Part shown: one piece after another, positions 54,182 through 62,041 of the stretch
Layout: each line of letters starts with the position of its first letter
How positions within the stretch are numbered: position 1 is the first letter of the stretch
From: Buttiauxella sp965119215
GTDB lineage: Bacteria; Pseudomonadota; Gammaproteobacteria; Enterobacterales; Enterobacteriaceae
Reading direction: 5' to 3'
Assembly: GCA_965119215.1 (NCBI GenBank)
Contig: CBCPKK010000005.1
Span: 310,001 to 374,000, forward strand
DNA: 64,000 nt
Notes under the pieces: model-generated
Database searches by the model: none
Told to the model about the DNA's origin: nothing
The model's input: only the letters and a program-made list of their open reading frames with translations
Made by a program: the position numbers and the translations under genes

Positions 54182-55536
54182 TTTTGTCGTCTCCCTGTCG
54201 GAGTTACTTTACCAGCATCTATATCTGCTTTGGTTGGTGGATAATGTGGAAGATCTAAAATCTCACCATTGTTCATCTTAGGGTGGACACGGTTTACATT
54301 ACCTGAATGGTCGTAAGTTTCTTCCCACGATCTTACATTACCAGTCGAAGGATCCCATTCTGTAACATGAGAACGTCCTCGAGTAGGTCCGGCCGTTTTT
54401 GCTGGAGACTCTGCATTGTAATAGCGAATACGTCCGTCAGGTAAAACACTACTCCTAACTGCTTCGTTTTGGGCTTTTTCTAATGCTCGTAGTTTGCGTC
54501 TTAGCCTTATCGCGGCTTCACAGCATTCAGCTCCAGCCAGCCCAAGCGGATCTACATATCTAAGAGGATTATGAACATACCCATACGGATTCAACCCACC
54601 CGCCAGCCCAATCGGGTCTGAACTCAGGTACTGCCCCGTCTCACTGTCATAATAACGGTGGCGATTATAATGTAAACCCGATTCTTCATCTGCGTACTGG
54701 CCCGCAAAGCGCAGGTTGCAGCTCACATTCTCGTCGTTTGCTGCCGGTCTGCGCCACAGGTTTCCACGGCCCCAGGTATTCAGCCGGTTTGCCCAGACCA
54801 CGTTGCCGTCTTCGGTCAGCAGTTCTCTCGGGGTACCCATGTGGTCGCTCACCACGTAGTGCAGGCGGCCTTTTTCCTGGCGGGCGACGGGAGTCAGTGC
54901 ATCCGGGGCGTACAGCCACTGAATACTCGCGTCATACGCCGGGGTGCCGTCGGCGTATACCGGGGTTTCTTCGATAAGCTGGTCGCCGCTCCACAAGTAG
55001 TCATAACCGGTGTATTTCTGGCGATTTATTGTTTCGCACCGTTTGCTGATACGCCGCCCGAAGGCATCGTAGGCGTAGTGCCAGCGTTCACCGTCCGATG
55101 TCACCAGCCCGTTCATCCGGCTGTGGGCATCCCAACGGTAGCGCCAGACCTGTGGGCGAAAACCGGTGTTGTCGGTGCGTTTCTCTGCCAGTCGACCGGC
55201 GCTGTCGTAACGGTATTCGCTGTTTCCGCGCCGGATGACCCGCCCGGCCTGCTGCATCTGGCTGATGCGTTCTGGCAGCACATCATCGTTGCGTTCGCGG
55301 ACACGCTGTTCGTTCAGATTGAGATTTTCATCGTAACCAAACAGTTCGAGCAGCGGATATATCCCGCGCAGCTCTGCCTGCACGGGCTGGTCGTTGTTGT
55401 TGTACTGGTAATGCGAGGTGCCCCAGCGGGCATCATCAAGGCTGCGGAGGTTGTAGGCTTTATCATATGTCCAGCGGCGGTTTACCGCATTCCCTGCCGT
55501 CTGTGCCAGCAGCAGGCCTGTCGATGAGTAATTACG
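54178..55536 (-). pseudogene. Rhs C-terminal fragment with tip 2
   Basis: An Rhs 3' fragment of about 450 codons. Its Rhs sequence begins at YSSTGLLLAQTAGNAVNRRW and runs through YLSSDPIGLAGG and NPLRYVDPLGLAG nearly identical to the full gene, then into a unique 117-residue tip beginning AECCEAAIRL with GRSHVTEWDPSTGNVRSWEE and RVHPKMNNGEILDLPHYPPT. The N-terminal three-quarters are gone: at about 55533 the sequence switches to a symE remnant on the other strand. The only upstream start (GTG at 55569) lies in that remnant, so the piece is probably silent. The tip's activity is not recognised. Confidence 0.8.
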
Positions 55537-55724
55537 CGAAGCGGGATTTGAGACGGGCGCACATCTCACCGTGAAAATAACCGACGGCTGTATTGTGCTG
55601 GTTCTGGACAGTGAGGAAGTGGACGATCTGAAGCACGAGAAAGAGTCGCTTCGCCTGCAACTGCGGGAAATTAAGCAGGCGAATAATAATATTAAGGCGG
55701 CGCTGCGCGGGATGGTAGGTTAGA
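55537..55724 (+). pseudogene. symE-like 3' remnant (copy 2)
   Basis: About 62 codons starting inside the gene at LREAGFETGAHLTVKITDGC and ending ANNNIKAALRGMVG. Nearly identical to 53697-53870, with D-to-same reading of VLDSEEVDDLKHEKESLRLQ. It lacks the start and the first third. Its left edge is the breakpoint with the Rhs fragment. Confidence 0.85.
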
Positions 55725-55744
55725 TTCATAAATAGCAAATGAAT

Positions 55745-55790
55745 ATAAGAACAGCCGAAAAAATCAGATGATCTTTTCGGCTGTTCTTAT
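55745..55790. terminator. Bidirectional terminator between symE remnant and Imm50-like gene
   Basis: ATAAGAACAGCCGAAAA (55745-55761) and TTTTCGGCTGTTCTTAT (55774-55790) form a perfect 17-bp stem around a 12-nt loop. Placed like the hairpin at 53917. Confidence 0.8.
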
Positions 55791-55807
55791 CAATATTATT
55801 ATCTTTG

Positions 55808-56203
55808 CTAATTTTTCATATACGCAGTTATAGATTGAACACTCAAAAACCTTGCCTTTACATTTAATTTCAAGTCACAGTTATCAATCTTTATATTAAT
55901 TCCACCATTAACATCATCAATCTCAATGTCCGCGATGTAATTAGTATTAACCCAACCTGACATTTGCACATCATTAACACCTAGCAGCGACAATATTACC
56001 TGAACCGTATTAAATTTTTGTACCAACCATTTCTTTGGCGGATCCTTAGGGTAACTATCTAAATTCATTCTAATTGATATTTTTGGTCCATCCCTATGAA
56101 AAACAACCTCATGGATATCAACATTGTTCAAAGTCGGTCCATCCCCATGATAAATTAAGTCAATAGCTTGAGAGTTGATCAAATAATCAGTCCATAATTT
56201 CAT
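55808..56203 (-). CDS. Probable immunity protein, Imm50-like
   Basis: A 131-residue protein. The pattern VDIHEVVFHRDGPKISIRMN, then PPKKWLVQKFNTVQVILSLL, and a final SVQSITAYMKN recalls the Imm50 family (a beta-rich protein with RDGPxxxI and PPxKW). It lies 9 bp after the full-length Rhs gene and should neutralise its tip. A/T-rich. Confidence 0.7.
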   Translation of the reverse strand: MKLWTDYLINSQAIDLIYHGDGPTLNNVDIHEVVFHRDGPKISIRMNLDSYPKDPPKKWLVQKFNTVQVILSLLGVNDVQMSGWVNTNYIADIEIDDVNGGINIKIDNCDLKLNVKARFLSVQSITAYMKN

Positions 56204-56212
56204 GAGATTTTC

Positions 56213-59200
56213 CTAAAATGGATAATGTCCAAGCGTGCCATCAACGTTACCATTTCTGGTATCACTTTTAGGCCTCACATTAATATGAGGACCTTGATTA
56301 CCTGGTGTTCCATCGGGGCCATAGATATGACCAGGAGAGTGGTCTTGAATTACTATATCTTCTTTACCAGGTCGAGTGAACGTATATTCACGAGTCATCA
56401 GCGGCTTATAGTCATTACCAAGAATATTGTTACCATTCCGGTCTGTAAGATTGGTCATTTCAACTTTTGATGGCTGCTGATTCATAGGTATTCCCGCATC
56501 CCTTTTGGCCGCCCTGAATGCCTCATTTCTGGAGTTATATTTACAACAAGCCAACCCCAACGGATCAATATATCTAAGCGGATTATGCACATACCCGTAA
56601 GGATTTACCCCACCCGCCAGCCCTATCGGGTCTGAACTCAGGTACTGCCCCGTCTCACTGTCATAATAACGGTGGCGATTATAATGTAAACCCGATTCTT
56701 CATCTGCGTACTGGCCTGCAAAACGCAGGTTGCAGCTCACATTCCCGTCGTTTGCTGCCGGTCTGCGCCACAGGTTTTCGCGGCCCCAGGTATTCAGCCG
56801 GTTTGCCCAGACCACGTTGCCGTCTTCGGTCAGTAATTCTCTCGGTGTGCCCATGTGGTCGCTCACCACGTAGTGCAGGCGGCCTTTTTCCTGGCGGGCG
56901 GTGGGAGTCAGTGCATCCGGGGCGTACAGCCACTGAATACTGGCGTCATATGCCGGGGTGCCGTCGGCGTATACCGGGGTTTCTTCGATAAGCTGGTCGC
57001 CGCTCCACAAGTAGTCATAACCGGTGTAGTTCTGGCAGTTTACTGTCTCGCAACGCTTACTGATACGCCGCCCGAAGGCATCGTAGGCGTAGTGCCAGCG
57101 TTCACCCTCCGGTGTCACCAGCCCGTTCATCCGGCTGTGGGCATCCCAACGGTAGTGCCAGACCTGCGGGCGAAAACCGGTGTTGTCGGTGCGTCTTTCT
57201 GCCAGGCGACCGGCGCTGTCGTAACGGTATTCGCTTTTTCCGCGCCGGATGACCCGCCCGGCCTGCTGCATCTGGCTGATGCGTTCTGGCATCACATCAT
57301 CGTTGCGTTCGCGGACACGCTGTTCGTTCAGATTGAGATTTTCATCGTAACCAAACAGTTCGAGCAGCGGATGTATCCCGCGCAGCTCTGCCTGCACGGG
57401 CTGGTCATTGTTGTTGTACTGGTAATGCGTGGTGCCCCAGCGGGCATCATCAAGGCTGCGCAGGTTGTAGGCGTTATCGTAGGTCCAGCGGCGGTTTACC
57501 GCATTCCCTGCCGTCTGTGCCAGCAGCATGCCCGTTGGTGAGTAATCCTGTGCCTGTTCAAAGCCTGCCACGCTGTACCGCCGCCGCTCGCGTCCCAGAT
57601 TATCGTGCTCTAGCCGCAGCGGGCTGAACTCCCCGGCCTGCATCTGTTGCAGGCGGCCGGTGATGTCATAGCCGTAGACCAGAGATTGTGCGTCTGTACG
57701 TCTTGCCACGGTTCGCAGACTCAGCGCATCCTGCTCGTGGTGTATCTCCCGCCCATTTATCCGTTCGCACACCAGGCTGCCGTGGGCATCATACTCAAAT
57801 TCCACGCGCGCATCCGCGTTGTGCGCCAGCGTCATTCTGCCCTGTGCATCGTATTCATACACGGTGGTGGCGAGCAGCACAGACTGCTCTGCATCTTCCT
57901 GCCAGCGCTCTTCGCGCACCAGTTCATCACGCGCTGACCAGTGCAGCCGCACCACGCGGTTATCGGCATAACGGGTCAGAATGCGCCGCCCGACGGCATC
58001 GTATTGATAGGTTGTGCTGCATCCGGTGAAGTCGGTTTCGCGGATGAGCTGGCCTGCTGCGTCCCGCTCCAGATGCCAGGTGTCACCGCCTGCATTTGTC
58101 ACGCGGTTCAGGCGGGTGAGTGAGTCGTAACCAAAGTGCAGCGTCTGGCCGTCGGGACGGGTGAGGGCCAGCAACAGGTCGAAAGCGCCGTAGTGATAGT
58201 GGGTGGTTTTGCCTTCGCCATCGGTGGTACTGGCGCGGCGTTTTTCGCCGTCAAAGCGCTGGCGTTGTGTGATGCCATCCGGCAACTGGATGTTCAGCAG
58301 ACTGCCGTGTATGCCGGCATGTTGCTGGCTGTGGGTGTAGCGGGTGAGATGGCCCTGCGGGTTAGTGACTGTGTTGAGTCGCCCGAAGATATCCTGCGTC
58401 AGTGTCGTGGTGGCCTCATCCGGTGCCGTCAGGCGGGCGAGCTGGTGTTGCTCGTTCCAGCCATACCGCCAGCAGGCGCCATCAGGCTGAATATCGCCGA
58501 TGCGTAATCCCTGTTCATTGTATTCGAAGTGCTGTACCCGCCCCTGCGCATCGGTCTGGCTGAGCAGTCGCCCCTGTTCGTTCCACGCAAACCGCCAGAT
58601 ACCGCCGTCCGGTTGCGTGAGTTTCACCACCTGGCCGTGTTCGTCGTATTTATACTGCACGTCGCCCGTCACGCTCCGGATGCGGTTGACCTGGCCGTTT
58701 TCGTTATAGCGGTAACGGGTTTCACGCCCGAGGGCGTCGGTTTCGAGGGTTTTGTTGCCCCGGTCCCAGCGCGTGAGTGTCTGGCGGCCCAGCGCATCGG
58801 TTTGGCGCGTCACAAGACCGAAGACGTTATATTCATAGCGAGATATCCCGCCTTCACTGTCCAGCCAGGTGGTGCAGCGCTGTGCATCGTTATAGCTAAA
58901 ACGGTCGGTATAATAGCCACCTTCGGCCTGGGTTTTTGTCACTCGCCCCAGACTGTCGTAGTGCACATTAACGTCTGTCTGGTCCGTGTCGCGCCAGCGG
59001 ATCATGTGCCCATGTGGGTTATATTCATGGTGCAGATGGGTGTACTGGAAGGTAGCGCATTCCGCCAGCATGCCACGGTCATCGTAGCGGCATTTTACCA
59101 GCCATTGTTGCTGGTCGCCGTCCACTCGAGTGACGGTCATGAGCTGTTTTTGCTGCCATTCCAGTACCACGCGGTAGCCGTCGCTGTGTGTCAGGGCAGT

Positions 59201-60634
59201 CAGTTGCTCGTCCTGATAATGGAAACGGATCTGGTTGCCAGCCCGGTCACGCAGAGCAGAAAGCCTGCGGCAGTTTCCGGGTTGCGCATCGAAACAGAGG
59301 GTTTGCTGTGTCTGGCGATTAAAGAGATACAGTGTGCCGCTGCGGGTGCCGTACAGTTGACAGTAAGCCCGGTGTAGATTGATGCCGTCGACGTCATCCT
59401 GGCTGGAGGGGGCGTAGTAACTCAGCGTCAGGCCATCTTCGGCGGTGAAGTGGATTGCTTTCTCATCCAGCACCAGTTGCTGTGACCAGTTATCCACCCA
59501 TTTTTCGCCAAACAGGCCGCTTACGGTGCTGCGGGAGCGATAGAGACGGTTCAAGGTGAGTGGCAGAGTACCGGGCAGCGCAATAACCTGTAGATCCTGC
59601 AGGAAATCACCCGTAGCAACATCAACTGGCTCACCTTTAGCTGTACAGAGAAAGTTATCCTGTCCCTCTTTTTTATCCGAAACTTTCTCACCAGTAAGGG
59701 CTTTCCCATCGCCATCTGCCCTGCCTGAGACATTGCCTCCATCCATATTTTTCGCTGCTTTTTTTTCTACGGTTTTAGCCAGACTTTTCTTTGCGGCAGC
59801 TTTCAGCAAAGCCTTTAACTCTCCCAGACCGATAAGCAGAGATATTTCCGTTAAAATATCAGCCCCGCCTTTTTCGGCATCACCGTCCAGAGGGAACTTG
59901 ATAATATCCAGGTTAATGCCGCCATTATCGTTAAGCTCCTGAGACAAATTCCTCTGCTCCTGAGCCTGGTCATCAAGTCCTATGACCGTAAATATACGGG
60001 CATTGGTTTCCATCTCGGCAGCAGCCTGGCCAATACCTGCTTTTGCTACGCCCTCAAGAACCTCCGGTACTGTGTTCCATGCATCTTTTGCCGCACCAAT
60101 GGTTCCCTTCATTGGATCCTGCATGGCCGCGATATTCTCAGCGGCTAATTCGCGTAACCAGTCTTTCACACCATCGAGAAATGATTGCTCTTCCTCCGTT
60201 TCAGGCTCAACGCCGGAACTGGTTTCCGCGGCGGAAATATTCGGCACCGGAGGCTGGCCGACAATCACGCCCGTCGTATTCCTACAATTCATCCAGAACT
60301 TGTCACCATGGCGCAGTATGGGTTTACCGGTTACCCGCACCGTGCTGCTGTGCTCCATTGGCTCGCAGATATCTTCCACAGTGCCACTGCTCACGCCTTT
60401 TGCCACACCGGCCTTGTCACCCTTGGTTTTAGGGATAAAACTTTGACTGAGTACGACAACCGGGCAGCCATTTGCCCGCACATTCGGCACTTCAAGCACC
60501 GCCTCACCCAGATTCGCCGTGACAGGATAGGGGACGGGCGGCGTTAAAGGACCTATCGGGGTTTTACAGACATCGGGGCTCAGATAGATCACCTGCCAAC
60601 TGGGGTCTTTACGCGCCATGAAGTTCTCAGCCAT
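56213..60634 (-). CDS. Full-length Rhs effector with PAAR-like N-terminus and nuclease-like tip
   Basis: A 1473-residue polymorphic toxin. Residues 1-130 are a DUF4150/PAAR-like spike part (SPDVCKTPIGPLTPPVPYPV, GKPILRHGDKFWMNC); about 150-330 is a linker; from GEPVDVATGDFLQDLQVIAL on come the Rhs/YD repeats (many GxxxxYxYDxxGRL units) and the core end GQYADEESGLHYNRHRYYDS, SSDPIGLAGGVNPYGY, NPLRYIDPLGL, where self-cleavage of the tip is usual. The 112-residue tip (ACCKYNSRNEAFRAAKRDAG, IVIQDHSPGHIYGPDG, NQGPHINVRP, GHYPF) resembles HNH/endonuclease VII-fold toxins. It follows a DUF2169 gene with 8-nt overlap, indicating T6SS delivery. No vgrG or other T6SS gene is in the window. Confidence 0.9.
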   Translation of the reverse strand: MAENFMARKDPSWQVIYLSPDVCKTPIGPLTPPVPYPVTANLGEAVLEVPNVRANGCPVVVLSQSFIPKTKGDKAGVAKGVSSGTVEDICEPMEHSSTVRVTGKPILRHGDKFWMNCRNTTGVIVGQPPVPNISAAETSSGVEPETEEEQSFLDGVKDWLRELAAENIAAMQDPMKGTIGAAKDAWNTVPEVLEGVAKAGIGQAAAEMETNARIFTVIGLDDQAQEQRNLSQELNDNGGINLDIIKFPLDGDAEKGGADILTEISLLIGLGELKALLKAAAKKSLAKTVEKKAAKNMDGGNVSGRADGDGKALTGEKVSDKKEGQDNFLCTAKGEPVDVATGDFLQDLQVIALPGTLPLTLNRLYRSRSTVSGLFGEKWVDNWSQQLVLDEKAIHFTAEDGLTLSYYAPSSQDDVDGINLHRAYCQLYGTRSGTLYLFNRQTQQTLCFDAQPGNCRRLSALRDRAGNQIRFHYQDEQLTALTHSDGYRVVLEWQQKQLMTVTRVDGDQQQWLVKCRYDDRGMLAECATFQYTHLHHEYNPHGHMIRWRDTDQTDVNVHYDSLGRVTKTQAEGGYYTDRFSYNDAQRCTTWLDSEGGISRYEYNVFGLVTRQTDALGRQTLTRWDRGNKTLETDALGRETRYRYNENGQVNRIRSVTGDVQYKYDEHGQVVKLTQPDGGIWRFAWNEQGRLLSQTDAQGRVQHFEYNEQGLRIGDIQPDGACWRYGWNEQHQLARLTAPDEATTTLTQDIFGRLNTVTNPQGHLTRYTHSQQHAGIHGSLLNIQLPDGITQRQRFDGEKRRASTTDGEGKTTHYHYGAFDLLLALTRPDGQTLHFGYDSLTRLNRVTNAGGDTWHLERDAAGQLIRETDFTGCSTTYQYDAVGRRILTRYADNRVVRLHWSARDELVREERWQEDAEQSVLLATTVYEYDAQGRMTLAHNADARVEFEYDAHGSLVCERINGREIHHEQDALSLRTVARRTDAQSLVYGYDITGRLQQMQAGEFSPLRLEHDNLGRERRRYSVAGFEQAQDYSPTGMLLAQTAGNAVNRRWTYDNAYNLRSLDDARWGTTHYQYNNNDQPVQAELRGIHPLLELFGYDENLNLNEQRVRERNDDVMPERISQMQQAGRVIRRGKSEYRYDSAGRLAERRTDNTGFRPQVWHYRWDAHSRMNGLVTPEGERWHYAYDAFGRRISKRCETVNCQNYTGYDYLWSGDQLIEETPVYADGTPAYDASIQWLYAPDALTPTARQEKGRLHYVVSDHMGTPRELLTEDGNVVWANRLNTWGRENLWRRPAANDGNVSCNLRFAGQYADEESGLHYNRHRYYDSETGQYLSSDPIGLAGGVNPYGYVHNPLRYIDPLGLACCKYNSRNEAFRAAKRDAGIPMNQQPSKVEMTNLTDRNGNNILGNDYKPLMTREYTFTRPGKEDIVIQDHSPGHIYGPDGTPGNQGPHINVRPKSDTRNGNVDGTLGHYPF

Positions 60635-61859
60635 GAGGGGTTATCTCCTTTTGTGGAATGCCGTAGAGTTTTGCAGTCAGTTTTCCCGGTTCGGTTTCAT
60701 AGCGTGCTTCCATTACCCGAACCGGTGCGGATTTGGGTAGCAGAAAACGCCAGCAGACCGTCACGTCCAGCTTGTCAGCATCGATATGCAACGTATCTAA
60801 ATTCATATTTACAGGGACGATAACCCCATCAGTGAAGCGCAACAGAACAAACGCCAGATGTTCCGGGAATGAAAAATGGATGCCGCCGGAGGGGGAAAAC
60901 CCTGCTAATTCAACAGAGATGGGAAGCTGCGGGAACGGAATTTGCTGGTCGTGTGGCGCGGCATTCCAGTAGCGGAAATCAAAATCAGCGGGGAGATTCG
61001 GGTGGCGTTCTTTTAGCCAGATGTCGTCGTATGTTCCAGCCAGCGCACGTCGAGGTTGCCATGTACGGCCTGTAAAACCGAACCCGGCAGCCTGAAATGA
61101 CGGTGCGTTCAGGTCGGCCTTACCGGCGATGAGCTCTGCAAACCGCTCGCCCGTCAGCGGCGCGCGCGGGTCGGTTATCTGCGGTGCCGGATAACTGACA
61201 GCCTGCTTTGCGGCTGAATACCAGGGCGTGATGTAACCTTTACCGAGAGGATTATTTTCACATACGGTGTGCGCCAGCGGTGCCTGTGGCGCGTCAGGAT
61301 GGCTGGCACGTTGAACATCCTTTAAACGTGCAGTTTTCGGGATAGCCTCTGCGCCTTCCTCGCTCTCGCTTATCTGGCATTCGCCACCGAAAGCCGCTTC
61401 CCAGATGATGGGTTGAGAAATAAAGGGATCGGGCGATGTTAATGACCATTTTCGAGTCAGGGGGTTTTGTTGAAATAAACGTGGCCCGGTTACGTGCACG
61501 TGTTTTTCAAGTAATACAGTATCTGCCGATGAGGTGAGCTTTACTGCCGCATTTATTGTGGTACCAGGAATACCGCCGGGAGTGCAGGCAGTACCTGAAA
61601 TAATGACATCGCAATAAGGCTTAAAGGGCGCGAGTTCGCTTTCCTGTATAACTGTGGAAGTATTCGGCGCCCCGGAAAATTCATCTTCGGTACACAACGC
61701 AACCGCATCGTCATCACGCACTCTGACGCGGTATATCCCGTTACCTGTCGGCTCCAGGCGATAGCCAACTTTTATTACAACAACATGATTTTCATCATTG
61801 TTCTTATCCAGCATCATAAAATGCAGCGCTGAAAAGGGTGTCTGGTTGCGAAATTCCAT
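60627..61859 (-). CDS. DUF2169 family T6SS effector adaptor
   Basis: A 410-residue protein with the DUF2169 pattern: MEFRNQTPFSALHFMMLDKN, VVVIKVGYRL, WEAAFGGECQIS, NPLGKGYI, AGFGFTGRTWQPRRALAGTY and a final LPKSAPVRVMEARYET. In other bacteria such proteins help load PAAR-domain effectors onto VgrG. Its stop overlaps the rhs start by 8 nt. Probable first gene of the rhs operon. Confidence 0.85.
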   Translation of the reverse strand: MEFRNQTPFSALHFMMLDKNNDENHVVVIKVGYRLEPTGNGIYRVRVRDDDAVALCTEDEFSGAPNTSTVIQESELAPFKPYCDVIISGTACTPGGIPGTTINAAVKLTSSADTVLLEKHVHVTGPRLFQQNPLTRKWSLTSPDPFISQPIIWEAAFGGECQISESEEGAEAIPKTARLKDVQRASHPDAPQAPLAHTVCENNPLGKGYITPWYSAAKQAVSYPAPQITDPRAPLTGERFAELIAGKADLNAPSFQAAGFGFTGRTWQPRRALAGTYDDIWLKERHPNLPADFDFRYWNAAPHDQQIPFPQLPISVELAGFSPSGGIHFSFPEHLAFVLLRFTDGVIVPVNMNLDTLHIDADKLDVTVCWRFLLPKSAPVRVMEARYETEPGKLTAKLYGIPQKEITPHG

Positions 61860-61986
61860 TATCGACCTTTACGATTTTTATCGGATGTTAATTCCGATAA
61901 TAGGGCCGGATAATTTCACGCAACAACGCTGGATTCGGACTGGTTTATTATTTGTTTTTCGGGTATGCGAAGAGGGAGTGAGACTT

Positions 61987-62021
61987 GAAAAAACGACAGA
62001 GGAGAAAACACCCTGTCGTTT
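61987..62021 (-). terminator. Terminator of katA
   Basis: Minus strand: AAACGACAG, 13-nt loop, CTGTCGTTT then TTT. It lies 20 nt beyond the katA stop. Confidence 0.75.
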
Positions 62022-62041
62022 GAAAGAAGAAAATAATAAAA

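Larger units (their letters stand above)
54536..57545. repeat. Direct repeat of the Rhs core end, about 1 kb (54536-55531 and 56550-57545)
   Basis: The two segments are nearly identical and in the same orientation; a short third copy (the last 90 bp) lies at 48262-48350. They can recombine to exchange the tip attached to the full-length Rhs gene. The first stretch of each copy, near the tip, is more diverged than the rest. Confidence 0.85.

Noticed and set aside
55533..55569. GTG start giving a self-standing 463-residue Rhs protein at tip 2
   Set aside because: The first dozen codons are antisense to the symE remnant, with no ribosome site; the frame is open there by chance.
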